From contig NZ_BAUX01000002.1 in NCBI RefSeq assembly GCF_002897035.1, forward strand, positions 248,001 to 312,000: DNA of 64,000 nt, given 5' to 3'. A program made the position numbers and the translations under genes. This document shows, one piece after another, positions 45,079-53,443 of this stretch. The notes under the pieces are model-generated. The model was not told where the DNA came from and did no database searches. It was given only the letters and a program-made list of their open reading frames with translations. Origin of the DNA: Methylopila sp. Yamaguchi. GTDB taxonomy: Bacteria; Pseudomonadota; Alphaproteobacteria; Rhizobiales; Methylopilaceae. The first letter of the stretch is position 1; the number at the start of each line of letters is the position of its first letter.

Positions 45079-45459
45079 TCATCGCGAAAGCGGCGTGCAG
45101 ACCACCTGTTCGCCGAGCACGTAACACGAGCTCATGCGACCGGAGCGACGGTCGACCCGGAACACGCCGCCCTCGCGGCTGTGGTTCGAAGCGACGAGGT
45201 CGTAGACGCCCGGCTGCTGCGGCCCGGCCCCCTCGCCGGCGGGAAAGCAGAGCGTCACGCCCACCGTGCCGTCCTTCACCGCGTATTGGCAGGAGCCCAT
45301 CTCGCCCGTCGCCCGGTCGACGCGGTACATGCGGTTGAGATCGACCTGCGGCGCGGCGAGGAAGGCGTGGTCGGGCTGAGCGTCGGGGGCTTGCGCCAGC
45401 GCCGCGCCTCCCAGCAGGACGGCCGCCGCCAGCGCGGCGCTCAGACGGGCGATCGGCAT
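45079..45459 (-). CDS. Hypothetical exported protein
   Basis: A 126-residue secreted protein with signal peptide (LSAALAAAVLLGGAALAQA). The mature part contains two similar units, MYRVDRATGEMGSCQYAV and VFRVDRRSGRMSSCYVLG, each RVDRxxGxMxSC, and a third Cys in TLCFP. This looks like a small beta-repeat with disulfides. GAGGTGG precedes the ATG. I do not recognise the family. It is divergent from gph. Confidence 0.78.
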   Translation of the reverse strand: MPIARLSAALAAAVLLGGAALAQAPDAQPDHAFLAAPQVDLNRMYRVDRATGEMGSCQYAVKDGTVGVTLCFPAGEGAGPQQPGVYDLVASNHSREGGVFRVDRRSGRMSSCYVLGEQVVCTPLSR

Positions 45460-45592
45460 GGGGCCACCTCGGGGTTCGCGATTCGACCCGGCCGAGGGTA
45501 GCAGGACAGGCGCCCGCGCGCGCCGGCTTGCGCCGCTGGCCGCGCGCCCTGTAGAGGCTGACGCGACCTCCCCCCGCATCGGGAATCCGCTC

Positions 45593-46270
45593 ATGTCCGC
45601 AGCGCCGCTCACCGTCGTCTTCGACCTCGACGGCACCCTCGTCGAATCCGCGCCTGACCTCGTCGAGGCGCTGAACGTCGTGATGGCCGCGGAGGGCTGC
45701 CCGCCGATCCCGATCGCGGAGGTGCGCGGCATGATGGGCGCCGGCGCCCGCGCGCTCGTCGAGCGCGGCCTGGCCGCCGCCGAACGCACGCCGGCGAAGG
45801 AGCGCATCGGCGAGCTCTACGCGCTGTTCCTGGAGCACTACGAGGCGCACATCGCCGACAAGAGCCACGTCTTCCCCGGCGTCGACGCCGCGCTCGACCG
45901 GCTCGACGCCTCGGGCGCGAAGCTCGCCGTCTGCACCAACAAGCTCGAGCGCTTCGCCGTGAAGCTGATGGGCGAACTCGGGATCGCGAACCGGTTCGGC
46001 GCGATCGTGGGCGGCGACACCTACGGCGTCGCCAAGCCCGACGCCGCGCCGCTGCTCGGGGCGATCACGCAGGTCGGCGGCGACCCGGCCCGCGCGGTCA
46101 TGATCGGCGACAGCGGCACGGACGTCGCCGCCGCTAAGGCCGCGGGCGTGCCCTGCGTGGTGCTGAGCTTCGGCTACACCTCCGTCCCCCCGCGCGAACT
46201 CGGCGGCGACGTGGTGATCGACCACTTCGACGAGCTGGGCGGCGCGCTGGCGCGGCTCGGCCTCGCCTGA
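45593..46270 (+). CDS. gph: Phosphoglycolate phosphatase-like HAD hydrolase
   Basis: A 225-residue HAD phosphatase. Motif I is VVFDLDGTLVES, motif II lies in AVCTNKLERF, and motifs III/IV are AKPDAAPL and MIGDSGTDVAAAKAAG. This pattern and the length match Gph, which removes 2-phosphoglycolate formed by DNA repair or oxygenation. It ends 2 bp before the convergent DMT gene. Several HAD enzymes share this layout, so the substrate is likely but not certain. Confidence 0.9.
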   Translation: MSAAPLTVVFDLDGTLVESAPDLVEALNVVMAAEGCPPIPIAEVRGMMGAGARALVERGLAAAERTPAKERIGELYALFLEHYEAHIADKSHVFPGVDAALDRLDASGAKLAVCTNKLERFAVKLMGELGIANRFGAIVGGDTYGVAKPDAAPLLGAITQVGGDPARAVMIGDSGTDVAAAKAAGVPCVVLSFGYTSVPPRELGGDVVIDHFDELGGALARLGLA

Positions 46271-46272
46271 GG

Positions 46273-47217
46273 TCAGACGCCGGGCGACGGCGGGCTCGCC
46301 TTGCGGACCCGCGCGCGCTTGATGCCGAGCTTACGCTCCCGCAGCACCACCGCGACGCCGGAGCCGACCACGATCGCCCCGCCGATCACCATCGACGTGG
46401 ACGGCAGGTCTCCGAACGCCAGAAAGCCGATCGCGAGCGCCCAGAGGATGGTGGTGTACTCGAACGGCGCGATCAGCGACGCGTCGGCGTGGCGGTAGCT
46501 TTCGGTGAGCAGGATCTGCGCGACGCCGCCGACGAGGCCGGTGCCGACCAGCAGCAGCGCCGTCCGCGCGTCGGGCCACACCCAGCCGAAGGTCAGCGAA
46601 ACCGTCAGGCCGATCACCGTCGACCAGACGGTGAAGTAGAACACGATCGCGCCGGTGCCCTCGCTCTGGGTCAAGCGGCGGATCTGGATCATCGCCGCCG
46701 CGGTCAGCACCGTGGCGCAGATGGCGAAGGCGGCGCCCACCGCGGTCTCGCTCGCCGGCGCGCCGCCCGTCACCACCGAGGCCAGCGCCCCTGATTCCAG
46801 CTGCGGCCAGAGCATGATCACGACGCCGGCCAGCCCGATCGCGACGGCCGTCCAGCGGTGCGCCATCACGCGCTCGCGCAGCAGCACGGCGGCGAAGATG
46901 ATGGTCATCAGCGGCGAGGCGTAGCCGAGAACGGTCGCGTCGGGCAGCGGCAGCCGCGCAAGGCCCCCGAACATGCAGAACATCGAGCCGACGCCGATCG
47001 CGCTGCGCAGCATGTGCCCGAGCGGCCGCTTGGTCTTCAGCGTGCTGACCACGTTTCCGCGCCACATCAGCCAGATCATCAGCGGAGCCAACGCGAACAG
47101 CGAACGCGCGAACACCACCTGGCCGGTCGGGACCTCCGTGCCGATGGCGCGGACCATCGACGCCATCACCGTGAACAGGAAGGCGGAGAGAAGCTTGAAG
47201 CTGACGCCAAGGAGCAT
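46273..47217 (-). CDS. EamA/DMT-family permease
   Basis: A 314-residue inner-membrane transporter with ten hydrophobic segments in two EamA halves (about 5-140 and 160-295). SMVRAIGTEVPTGQVVFARS in the first half and ESYRHADASLIAPFEYTTIL in the second are typical. The second resembles S-adenosylmethionine or metabolite exporters of this order. A basic tail (RERKLGIKRARVRKA) ends the protein. The substrate is unknown. GGCGTCAG precedes the ATG without a strong ribosome-binding site. Confidence 0.9.
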   Translation of the reverse strand: MLLGVSFKLLSAFLFTVMASMVRAIGTEVPTGQVVFARSLFALAPLMIWLMWRGNVVSTLKTKRPLGHMLRSAIGVGSMFCMFGGLARLPLPDATVLGYASPLMTIIFAAVLLRERVMAHRWTAVAIGLAGVVIMLWPQLESGALASVVTGGAPASETAVGAAFAICATVLTAAAMIQIRRLTQSEGTGAIVFYFTVWSTVIGLTVSLTFGWVWPDARTALLLVGTGLVGGVAQILLTESYRHADASLIAPFEYTTILWALAIGFLAFGDLPSTSMVIGGAIVVGSGVAVVLRERKLGIKRARVRKASPPSPGV

Positions 47218-47378
47218 GGAACCGCGGGGCCTTGCGCGACGCGCGCAGTGTGGCGCGTCGCCGCGGGCGGCATACCACGGCCCGCCGGGGCGGCCGGCGA
47301 TCAAGCGATGACTTTTGCGCAGAGCTGCCTTGCGGCTGGCGGCGGGCTCAACGCCCGCGCTCCTGCCGACACCGGCGG

Positions 47379-48113
47379 CTAGTCCGACGTCACGTCCTCG
47401 TCGCGCTCGGCGCCCTTCGGACGCAGCCAGCGGGCGACCAGCCAGCAGACCAGCGCCCAGGACGCGCCCATGCACCAGCCGGCGAGCACGTCGGTCGGAT
47501 AATGCACGCCGAGATAGACCCGGCTCATGCCGATCACGAGCGTCAGGGCCACCGCCACGCCGAAAATGAAGCCCCGCACGCTCCGGCGCTTCTCCGTGCG
47601 TGCGAGCAGAACGCCGAGCGTGAGGTAGGTCGCGGCCGACAGCATGGCGTGGCCGCTGGGAAAGCTCGCGGAGGAGACGTTGACGAGGTGGTCGACGAGC
47701 TCCGGCCGTGGGCGGGCGAAGCCCATCTTGAGCACGGAGCTGAGCACGGAGCCGCCGGCGACGGAGGCGAGCACGAGCCACGCCGCGCCGGTCCGCGCGG
47801 TGATGAAGAGGTAGACCACGACGAGCGTGGTCAGCAGCGCGAGCACCGTCCAGCCGCCAAGGCTGGTGACGTCGATCATCGCCGCCTCGAGCCACCACGG
47901 GCCGATCGGCCGCGCGGGGTCGTCCGATCGCCGCAGGGCGAGCAGGATCGACTCGTCGAAGGCGCGGGTTTCCCCCTCGGCCATCTCGTCCGCGATCCGC
48001 GTGAACGCGAAGGCCATACCCGACGCCACGAGGAAGGCGATGAGCGTGTTGAACTCCGGCATGCGCCAGGCGGGGGTGTAGCGGCGAAGGGCGGAGAAAG
48101 ACTTGAGGTCCAA
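47379..48113 (-). CDS. PAP2-family membrane phosphatase
   Basis: A 244-residue integral membrane phosphatase. The three PAP2 motifs are present: KMGFARPRP (K-x6-RP, about 129), SASFPSGHAML (about 149) and GMSRVYLGVHYPTDVLAG (about 196). The enzyme likely removes phosphate from phosphatidate or undecaprenyl pyrophosphate. The frame starts with TTG; the first in-frame ATG (48062) would keep the whole fold but has no ribosome-binding site. Five to six membrane helices are visible. Confidence 0.9.
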   Translation of the reverse strand: MDLKSFSALRRYTPAWRMPEFNTLIAFLVASGMAFAFTRIADEMAEGETRAFDESILLALRRSDDPARPIGPWWLEAAMIDVTSLGGWTVLALLTTLVVVYLFITARTGAAWLVLASVAGGSVLSSVLKMGFARPRPELVDHLVNVSSASFPSGHAMLSAATYLTLGVLLARTEKRRSVRGFIFGVAVALTLVIGMSRVYLGVHYPTDVLAGWCMGASWALVCWLVARWLRPKGAERDEDVTSD

Positions 48114-48213
48114 GGGAGATCCCGGCGGCTGGGTGCGGACGTCGAGCGAGATAGAGCGGCCGCGCCGGATTCCGAGCGGACTCGGCTCCCGGGCGCTTCA
48201 CGCCGGAGCGAGG

Positions 48214-48945
48214 CTACCGCCCGGCCCGTGCCATCCGCACGGCGGCGTCCATGTCGCGGCGGCGCGCGGCGCGGCGGGCGAGCGCTTCGGCGTCGGAGCC
48301 CCAGAGTTCGACGTTCCAGTCCTCGTCCACATGCGCCGCCGCCCAGGCGTCGTCGACCGACAGCCGTCCGCGGTGCATCGCGAGCGCGATCAGGGCGGAG
48401 CCCGTGAGCGTGGTGATCACGCTGAGCCCCGCCAGCACGAAGACGTCGTCGCGCGGCACGGCACGGTCCACGGCTTCAAGCGCTTCGCCGCTCTGCTCCA
48501 CGAACATGACGCCCTCCGCCAGCGCGAAGCGGGCGCCGAGCTCGTCGCGGGCGAAGGCCAGCACGGGATCCCAATGCGCGCCCTGCCTGGCCACGAGCCG
48601 GTCCGGCGCGTCCGCGCGGTAGCACACGAGATCGCTGCCGGCGTATTTGACGATTTCCGCGGCGACGGCCTCACGCTCGCCAGCGACGCCGTCGATGGCC
48701 GCGTTCGCGAGCCGGGTGAGCGGCATGGTGGCGGGGTTGATCGTCTCGCCCTGCCCCGCCCATTCCGCGGCGACGTCCTCCGCGAGCCCGCGATCCGCGA
48801 AGGCGAGCGGCGCCCGGCCGGGCGTGCGCGTGGTCTTGCCGTCGAGCGCGACCACCCAAAGCCCTTCGCGCTCGACCGCTTCGGCAGTCGTGTAGAACCG
48901 CTTCGGCAGAGCCGGTCGGCCCAGGGCGTCGACGCCGGCGCTCAT
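48214..48945 (-). CDS. ATP12-family F1-ATPase assembly chaperone
   Basis: A 243-residue protein of the Atp12 family, found in mitochondria and alphaproteobacteria, that protects the F1 alpha subunit during ATP synthase assembly. Conserved parts are RFYTTAEAVEREGLWVVALDG, KTPGRAPL-like RTPGRAPLAF, AAEWAGQGETINPATMPLTR (about 66-85), LVCYRADAPDRLVARQ and the late AAHVDEDWNVELWG. Its start overlaps the upstream HAD phosphatase stop (ATGA). Confidence 0.94.
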   Translation of the reverse strand: MSAGVDALGRPALPKRFYTTAEAVEREGLWVVALDGKTTRTPGRAPLAFADRGLAEDVAAEWAGQGETINPATMPLTRLANAAIDGVAGEREAVAAEIVKYAGSDLVCYRADAPDRLVARQGAHWDPVLAFARDELGARFALAEGVMFVEQSGEALEAVDRAVPRDDVFVLAGLSVITTLTGSALIALAMHRGRLSVDDAWAAAHVDEDWNVELWGSDAEALARRAARRRDMDAAVRMARAGR

Positions 48946-49628
48946 TCCGCGGCCTCCGGGGCGCGAACCTCCGGCGGACCGAAGCCCAGCGCCGCGTCCA
49001 GCTCGTCGAAGCTCGATATCACCCGCTCGGCGCCGGAGGCGAGCAGACGGTCCGCGGGGTGATAGCCCCAGGCGACGCCGATCGCCCGCGCTCCCGCCGA
49101 GCGCGCCATCATCATGTCGAAGGTGGTGTCGCCGATCATCACCATGTCCTCGGCCGGCACGCCCGCCTCGGCCGCGGCCTGGAGCAACATGGCCGGGTGC
49201 GGCTTCGAGGGCGCGTCGTCCGCGCACTGGGTCGCCGCGAACAGATCGCGCACCCCGAAGGTGTCGAGGAAGCGGTTGACCCCGCGGCGGGAATTGCCCG
49301 TGGCGATCCCGAGCAGCACGCCGTCGCGCGCGGCCAGGGATCTCAGGATCTCGAGCGCGCCGTCGTAGAGCGGATCGGCCTCCGGAGCGGCCCTCCGCCG
49401 TGCGTTGAAACTCTGCTTGAAGGCGAGGCCGATGGCGTCGATGGGATGGTCCGGTCGGTCGAGGCTGATCGCCTCCACCGCCTCGCGCACCGACAGCCCT
49501 ACGACCGCCAGCACCTGCTCACGCGACGGCGGCTCCAGACCGTTGAGCTGGTAGGCCTCGGCCATGGACGCGACGATGGCGTGCTGGCTGTCGAGCAGCG
49601 TGCCGTCCACGTCGAATACGACGAGCAT
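48942..49628 (-). CDS. HAD-family phosphatase (Gph-like)
   Basis: A 228-residue HAD hydrolase with motif I VVFDVDGTLLDSQ, motif II GIATGNSRRGV, motif III KPHPAMLLQ and motif IV MIGDTTFDMMMARSAG. AAGGGAGTTCGCTC lies ahead of the ATG. It is coupled to the Atp12 gene by a 4-bp overlap, a pairing seen widely in alphaproteobacteria. The substrate is unknown. It is distinct from the gph at 45593. Confidence 0.9.
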   Translation of the reverse strand: MLVVFDVDGTLLDSQHAIVASMAEAYQLNGLEPPSREQVLAVVGLSVREAVEAISLDRPDHPIDAIGLAFKQSFNARRRAAPEADPLYDGALEILRSLAARDGVLLGIATGNSRRGVNRFLDTFGVRDLFAATQCADDAPSKPHPAMLLQAAAEAGVPAEDMVMIGDTTFDMMMARSAGARAIGVAWGYHPADRLLASGAERVISSFDELDAALGFGPPEVRAPEAAE

Positions 49629-49742
49629 GAGCGAACTCCCTTGATCGACGTGGACTAAGACGCGCGCGCGGGCCGCGCAAGAGCGCCCCTCCCTGCCGCT
49701 CCGCCGCGCGCTATCTCGCGTTCACGATTCCGGGAGATCCGA

Positions 49743-50909
49743 ATGGCCGAGACTTCGCCGACCGCCTCCGCGCAGGCGCGCGCCGCCAAGCTCGTGGGGC
49801 GCCTGCCGCTGGCGTTCCATGACGACGACCCGAACGCCGAGAAGGCGCTACACGAGGACATTTCGGCGATCGTGGCCATGGGCGACGGCGAAAGCCTGTG
49901 GGTCGGCGTCGACGAGGGCGCCTCGCTTGAACGGCTCGTCGCGCGGCGCGATCCGGACGGCGCGGTGATCGGCTATGGCGGCCACGTGCGGTTCGACCTT
50001 CACGACTTCTTCGACTTCCCTTCGGACGCGAGCGAAGAGGCGGACGTGGAGGGCTTGTCGATCGCGGACGGCTATCTCTGGGTCGTCGGCTCCCACAGCC
50101 TGAAGCGCAAGAAGCCGAAGCACGGCGATCACCCCGACGAGGCGCTGGAGCAGCTCACGAAGGTGCAGCGCGAGGCGAACCGCTTCCTGATCGGGCGCAT
50201 TCCGATCGCCGCAGGCGACCGGCCGGGCGCGCCAACGCTGGCGGCCAAGGCGCCCGCGCTCGACGGCGGGAAGCGCAAGCGCCGCTCCGGCGCGCTGCGG
50301 ATGGGTCGCAAGCACAGCCCGCTGTCGAAGCTGCTCGCGAAGGACGTGCACCTCGGCCCGTTCCTCTCGATCCCGTCGAAGGACAACGGCTTCGACGTCG
50401 AGGGCCTCGCGGTGCAGGGCGAGCGGGTCTTCCTGGGTCTGCGCGGACCCGTGCTGCGCGGATGGGCGATCGTGCTCGAGCTCCGGATCGTCGCGACCAG
50501 CAAGCGACGGCTGACGCTGAAGCCCGTCGACGACGACGGCGCGCTCTACCGCAAGCACTTCCTCGACCTCGACGGCCTCGGCGTGCGGTCGCTGCTGGTG
50601 CAGGGGAACGACATGCTGCTGCTGACGGGCCCGACGATGGACCTCGACGGACCGGTGCGGCTGCACCGCTGGCGGAACGCGCTGCTCGCCCACGACAGCT
50701 CGGTCATCCCGCGCGAGGAGGTCGCGCCGATCCTCGACCTGCCGTTCGGCGAGGGCGTGGACCACGCCGAGGGCGCGACGATCTTCGCTCTTAGGCCGGG
50801 AGCGAAGCCGACGCTGGTCGTCGCCTACGACAGCCCCTCCCCCGCGCGCGTGCTGCCGAGCGGCCAGGGCGCGCTGGCCGACGTGTTCGAGCTGCCGGAT
50901 CTGACCTGA
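49743..50909 (+). CDS. DUF3616 protein
   Basis: A 388-residue protein whose repeated strands with conserved DVEGLSIADGYLWVVGSHS (about 101-119) and NGFDVEGLAVQGERVFLGLRG (about 217-237, residues shown in part) suggest a beta-propeller of the DUF3616/phytase-like kind. No signal peptide is present. A basic insert (KRKRRSGALRMGRKHS) separates the halves. No enzyme activity is assigned to the family. It is a single gene divergent from the HAD-Atp12 pair. Confidence 0.85.
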   Translation: MAETSPTASAQARAAKLVGRLPLAFHDDDPNAEKALHEDISAIVAMGDGESLWVGVDEGASLERLVARRDPDGAVIGYGGHVRFDLHDFFDFPSDASEEADVEGLSIADGYLWVVGSHSLKRKKPKHGDHPDEALEQLTKVQREANRFLIGRIPIAAGDRPGAPTLAAKAPALDGGKRKRRSGALRMGRKHSPLSKLLAKDVHLGPFLSIPSKDNGFDVEGLAVQGERVFLGLRGPVLRGWAIVLELRIVATSKRRLTLKPVDDDGALYRKHFLDLDGLGVRSLLVQGNDMLLLTGPTMDLDGPVRLHRWRNALLAHDSSVIPREEVAPILDLPFGEGVDHAEGATIFALRPGAKPTLVVAYDSPSPARVLPSGQGALADVFELPDLT

Positions 50910-51276
50910 ACCTCAGCGAGCCGGCCGCCGGGGCGACGCAGACGGCGGACCCTTCGCCGGCGCATGCGTCCCCGGGGCCAAGGAACGCTGTGAGGCCGGC
51001 GACGTCGCGCCCTTCATCGAGGCCGCGAGTACGGGATGCAACAGTCACTGAGGGTGAAGCTCGGCGCCATGGATACGCGGCGCGCCCCGATCGATTGAAA
51101 CGCCTTGTCGCCAATGGAAATCGATCTGCCTTGCGGCGTTGCTCGGTCGCGGGGGAGATAATCGCCTACTGGATCGCAGGATCAATTCTCTGGCGCGGCT
51201 TGAAATCCAGTTTGAACTGCGGCATGTCACATATCGTCTATCGACAACATATGAGTTTTTCATAAGGAGACGATCG
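50910..51276. other. Intergenic region upstream of the Gly-rich orphan
   Basis: The 367-bp gap has no convincing gene. GATCGATT (51089-51096) and AATCGATC (51119-51126) are perfect inverted arms with a 22-base loop. Bases 51220-51270 are clearly AT-richer than the surroundings and include CATATCGTC and CAACATATGAG, a likely promoter zone, followed by AAGGAG before the next ATG. Confidence 0.5.
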
Positions 51277-51660
51277 ATGCTGCATGACGACGGTTTGCCC
51301 ATTACGTCCTACGGCGCGGAAGGTCACTGGGGCTTCATGGGTCCCGACGCCGGCTATCCCGTCGTGACCGAGCCGGGCGGGTTCGACTGGCAGGTGTTCG
51401 TCGAAGGCGTCAACGCGACCGGCCGCGAGCAGGCCTACGATCCGCTGCACGCCGAGGACATGATCCCGGGGATGGTCTCTTCTGTGATCTTCGCGATCGA
51501 TCTCCCGGACGTCTCGTACGAGGCCCCGAGTGGGTCGTTCGACTTCGGCGGCGGGGCCGGCGGCTTCTCAGGCGGCGGCTCGTCCGGCGGCGGCGGCTCG
51601 GTCGGCGTCGTGACGGTCGGCCCGATCGAGACCGTGTCGGTCGAGACGGAAGCCGAGTAA
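51277..51660 (+). CDS. Orphan acidic, Gly/Ser-rich protein
   Basis: A 127-residue acidic protein. Residues 1-80 are aromatic- and Pro-containing (EGHWGFMGPDAGYPVVTEPG, FDWQVFVEGVNATGRE) without a signal peptide. Residues 88-110 are almost only Gly and Ser (FDFGGGAGGFSGGGSSGGGG), and the tail is Val/Glu-rich (IETVSVETEAE). The ATG is fixed by AAGGAG 7 bp upstream, although the frame is open further up. It has an AT-rich leader and its own terminator. I do not recognise a family; a peptide-modification substrate or secreted linker protein are only guesses. Confidence 0.65.
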   Translation: MLHDDGLPITSYGAEGHWGFMGPDAGYPVVTEPGGFDWQVFVEGVNATGREQAYDPLHAEDMIPGMVSSVIFAIDLPDVSYEAPSGSFDFGGGAGGFSGGGSSGGGGSVGVVTVGPIETVSVETEAE

Positions 51661-51681
51661 CCCGCAGCCTCGCATTCTCCA

Positions 51682-51707
51682 CGGCCGCCCCGAGGGGCGG
51701 CCGTTTT
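51682..51707 (+). terminator. Terminator after the Gly-rich orphan
   Basis: CGGCCGCCCC-ga-GGGGCGGCCG with TTTT following. The convergent pseudouridine synthase gene ends 11 bp further on. Confidence 0.8.
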
Positions 51708-51717
51708 CATGAAGGCC

Positions 51718-53001
51718 TCAGTCTTCCGGCGCGTCGATGATCGGGTCGTACTCGCTGGCGTCGAAGCCCAGCAGGTTCCAGGACTGCTGCATGTGCGGCG
51801 GCAGCGGCGCCGAGACGTCCAGCATGTCGCCGCTCGGCAGCGGGATCACCAGCCGGCGAGCCAGCAGGTGCAGCCGGTTCTGGATGCCGCCCGGAAGCTC
51901 CCAGTTCTCGATGTTGAAATACTTCGGGTCGCCGACGATCGGATGCCCGATGTGGGCGCAGTGCGCGCGGAGCTGGTGCGTGCGGCCGGTGACCGGCTTC
52001 AGCGACAGCCAGGACATCTTCTGCCCCACCTGGTCGACGACGGCGTAGTAGGTCAGCGCGTGGCTGGCGCCGGCGTCGCCGTGGGAGGCCACCTGCATGC
52101 GCTCGCCCTCGGGGCCATCGCCTTCGCCCTTCGCGAGATAGGTCGAGATGCGGCCCTGCTTCACCCGCGGAACGCCGGGGGCGAGCGCCCAGTAGACCTT
52201 GCGCGCCGCGCGGGAGCGGAAGGTGCGCGCGAGCTCGGAAGCCGCGAGCCGGGTCTTGGCCGTCACCAGCACGCCCGCGGTGTCCTTGTCGATGCGGTGG
52301 ACGAGGCGCGGCTTCTGGCCGGAGCGGTCGGTGAGCGCCGCCAGCATCCCGTCGACGTGCCGCACCGTGCCCGAGCCGCCCTGGACCGCGAGGCCGAAGG
52401 GCTTGTTCAGGACGAGAACCTCTCGATCCTCGTAGAGCGTGATCGACCGCAGGAACTCGGCGTCCTTGTCGCTGGCGCTGGGCCTGCGGACGGCGGGCGC
52501 GGCGACGACGCCGTCCTCGTCTTCGGCGCCTTCGCTCTCGTCCTTCAGCGGGGGGACGCGAACCACCATGCCGGCGGAGAGCCTCGTCGCCGTCTTGGCG
52601 CGCGCGCCGTCGACTCGGATCTGACCGGTGCGGCAAAGCTTCTGGAGATGGCCGAAGGCGAGCGCCGGGAAACGCTCCTTGAACCAACGGTCGAGCCTCA
52701 GCCCCTCCTCGGCCTCGCGCACCGGGATCGCCTGCACGCCCGCCGCCTTCCCCGGCAGCGCCGGCAGCGCCCGCGCCGCGAGCTCGACGCTCTTCTCGAC
52801 GAGCGTGCGATGCCCGGCCGGCTTCGCCGCGGCCTTCGCCGCCGGCTTTCCGGCGGAGGCGGACCCCGGCTTGCGGAAGGCCGCGCTCGCGGCGCTCCGC
52901 TGCGCCGCCCGGGTCGGCTTGCCGTCAGGCCGCTTCCCCGGCGCCGCGGGACGGCGGGAGCCTGAGGTGGATTTCGGCCCCCGGGGGGTGCGTTGCGCCA
53001 T
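51718..53001 (-). CDS. RluC/RluD-type 23S rRNA pseudouridine synthase
   Basis: A 427-residue RluA-family enzyme. The first 85 residues are an Ala/Lys/Arg-rich low-complexity extension, long for the family. An S4 RNA-binding domain follows (RLDRWFKERFPALAFGHLQK, about 102-121). The catalytic domain has VLVLNKPFGLAVQGG and the catalytic Asp238 in LVHRIDKDTAG, then VTGRTHQLRAHCAHIGHPIV. It should modify uridines in 23S rRNA. RluC and RluD cannot be told apart safely here. GTTAACCC repeats lie just upstream. Confidence 0.92.
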   Translation of the reverse strand: MAQRTPRGPKSTSGSRRPAAPGKRPDGKPTRAAQRSAASAAFRKPGSASAGKPAAKAAAKPAGHRTLVEKSVELAARALPALPGKAAGVQAIPVREAEEGLRLDRWFKERFPALAFGHLQKLCRTGQIRVDGARAKTATRLSAGMVVRVPPLKDESEGAEDEDGVVAAPAVRRPSASDKDAEFLRSITLYEDREVLVLNKPFGLAVQGGSGTVRHVDGMLAALTDRSGQKPRLVHRIDKDTAGVLVTAKTRLAASELARTFRSRAARKVYWALAPGVPRVKQGRISTYLAKGEGDGPEGERMQVASHGDAGASHALTYYAVVDQVGQKMSWLSLKPVTGRTHQLRAHCAHIGHPIVGDPKYFNIENWELPGGIQNRLHLLARRLVIPLPSGDMLDVSAPLPPHMQQSWNLLGFDASEYDPIIDAPED

Positions 53002-53068
53002 GGGATCAGCTTTCAGTGTCGGATCAACCGGAATGGAAACCCCGGGTTAACCCAGCGTTGCGCCTGGA

Positions 53069-53443
53069 TTAACCCAGCGCGCGCCCGAGCGCGAGGCCCC
53101 CGACGAGGGCGGCGATCGAAACGGCGACCGAGGCGATCACGTAGACCGCCGCCGCGCTCCCCTCGCCGCGCTCCCAGAGCGACACCGCGTCGAGCGAGAA
53201 GGCTGAGAAGGTGGTGAACCCGCCGAGTACGCCGGTCATCAGGAACAGCCTGGCCTCGCTCGATCCGCCGCGGAGCGTCAGCAGCGCGGCAAGCAGCCCC
53301 ATCACGAAGCCGCCCACGACGTTGACCGTCAACGTGCCCCAAGGAAAGCCGGGACCGAAAGATCTGAGAGTCCACAGGTTTACGCCGTAGCGCGCAAGGG
53401 AGCCGATAGCCCCGCCGAGGGCGACGAGAAGGGCCGGGATCAT
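53069..53443 (-). CDS. crcB: Fluoride exporter CrcB (Fluc)
   Basis: A 124-residue membrane protein with four helices that exports fluoride as a dual-topology dimer. Family marks are GGAIGSLARYGVN near the N-terminus, PWGTLTVNVVGGFVMG (about 35-50), and TGVLGGFTTFSAFSLD (about 72-87) with the Phe box. The start overlaps the stop of the ParE-like toxin gene by 4 bp (ATGA), so its translation may depend on the toxin gene. I see no fluoride riboswitch next to it. Confidence 0.95.
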   Translation of the reverse strand: MIPALLVALGGAIGSLARYGVNLWTLRSFGPGFPWGTLTVNVVGGFVMGLLAALLTLRGGSSEARLFLMTGVLGGFTTFSAFSLDAVSLWERGEGSAAAVYVIASVAVSIAALVGGLALGRALG

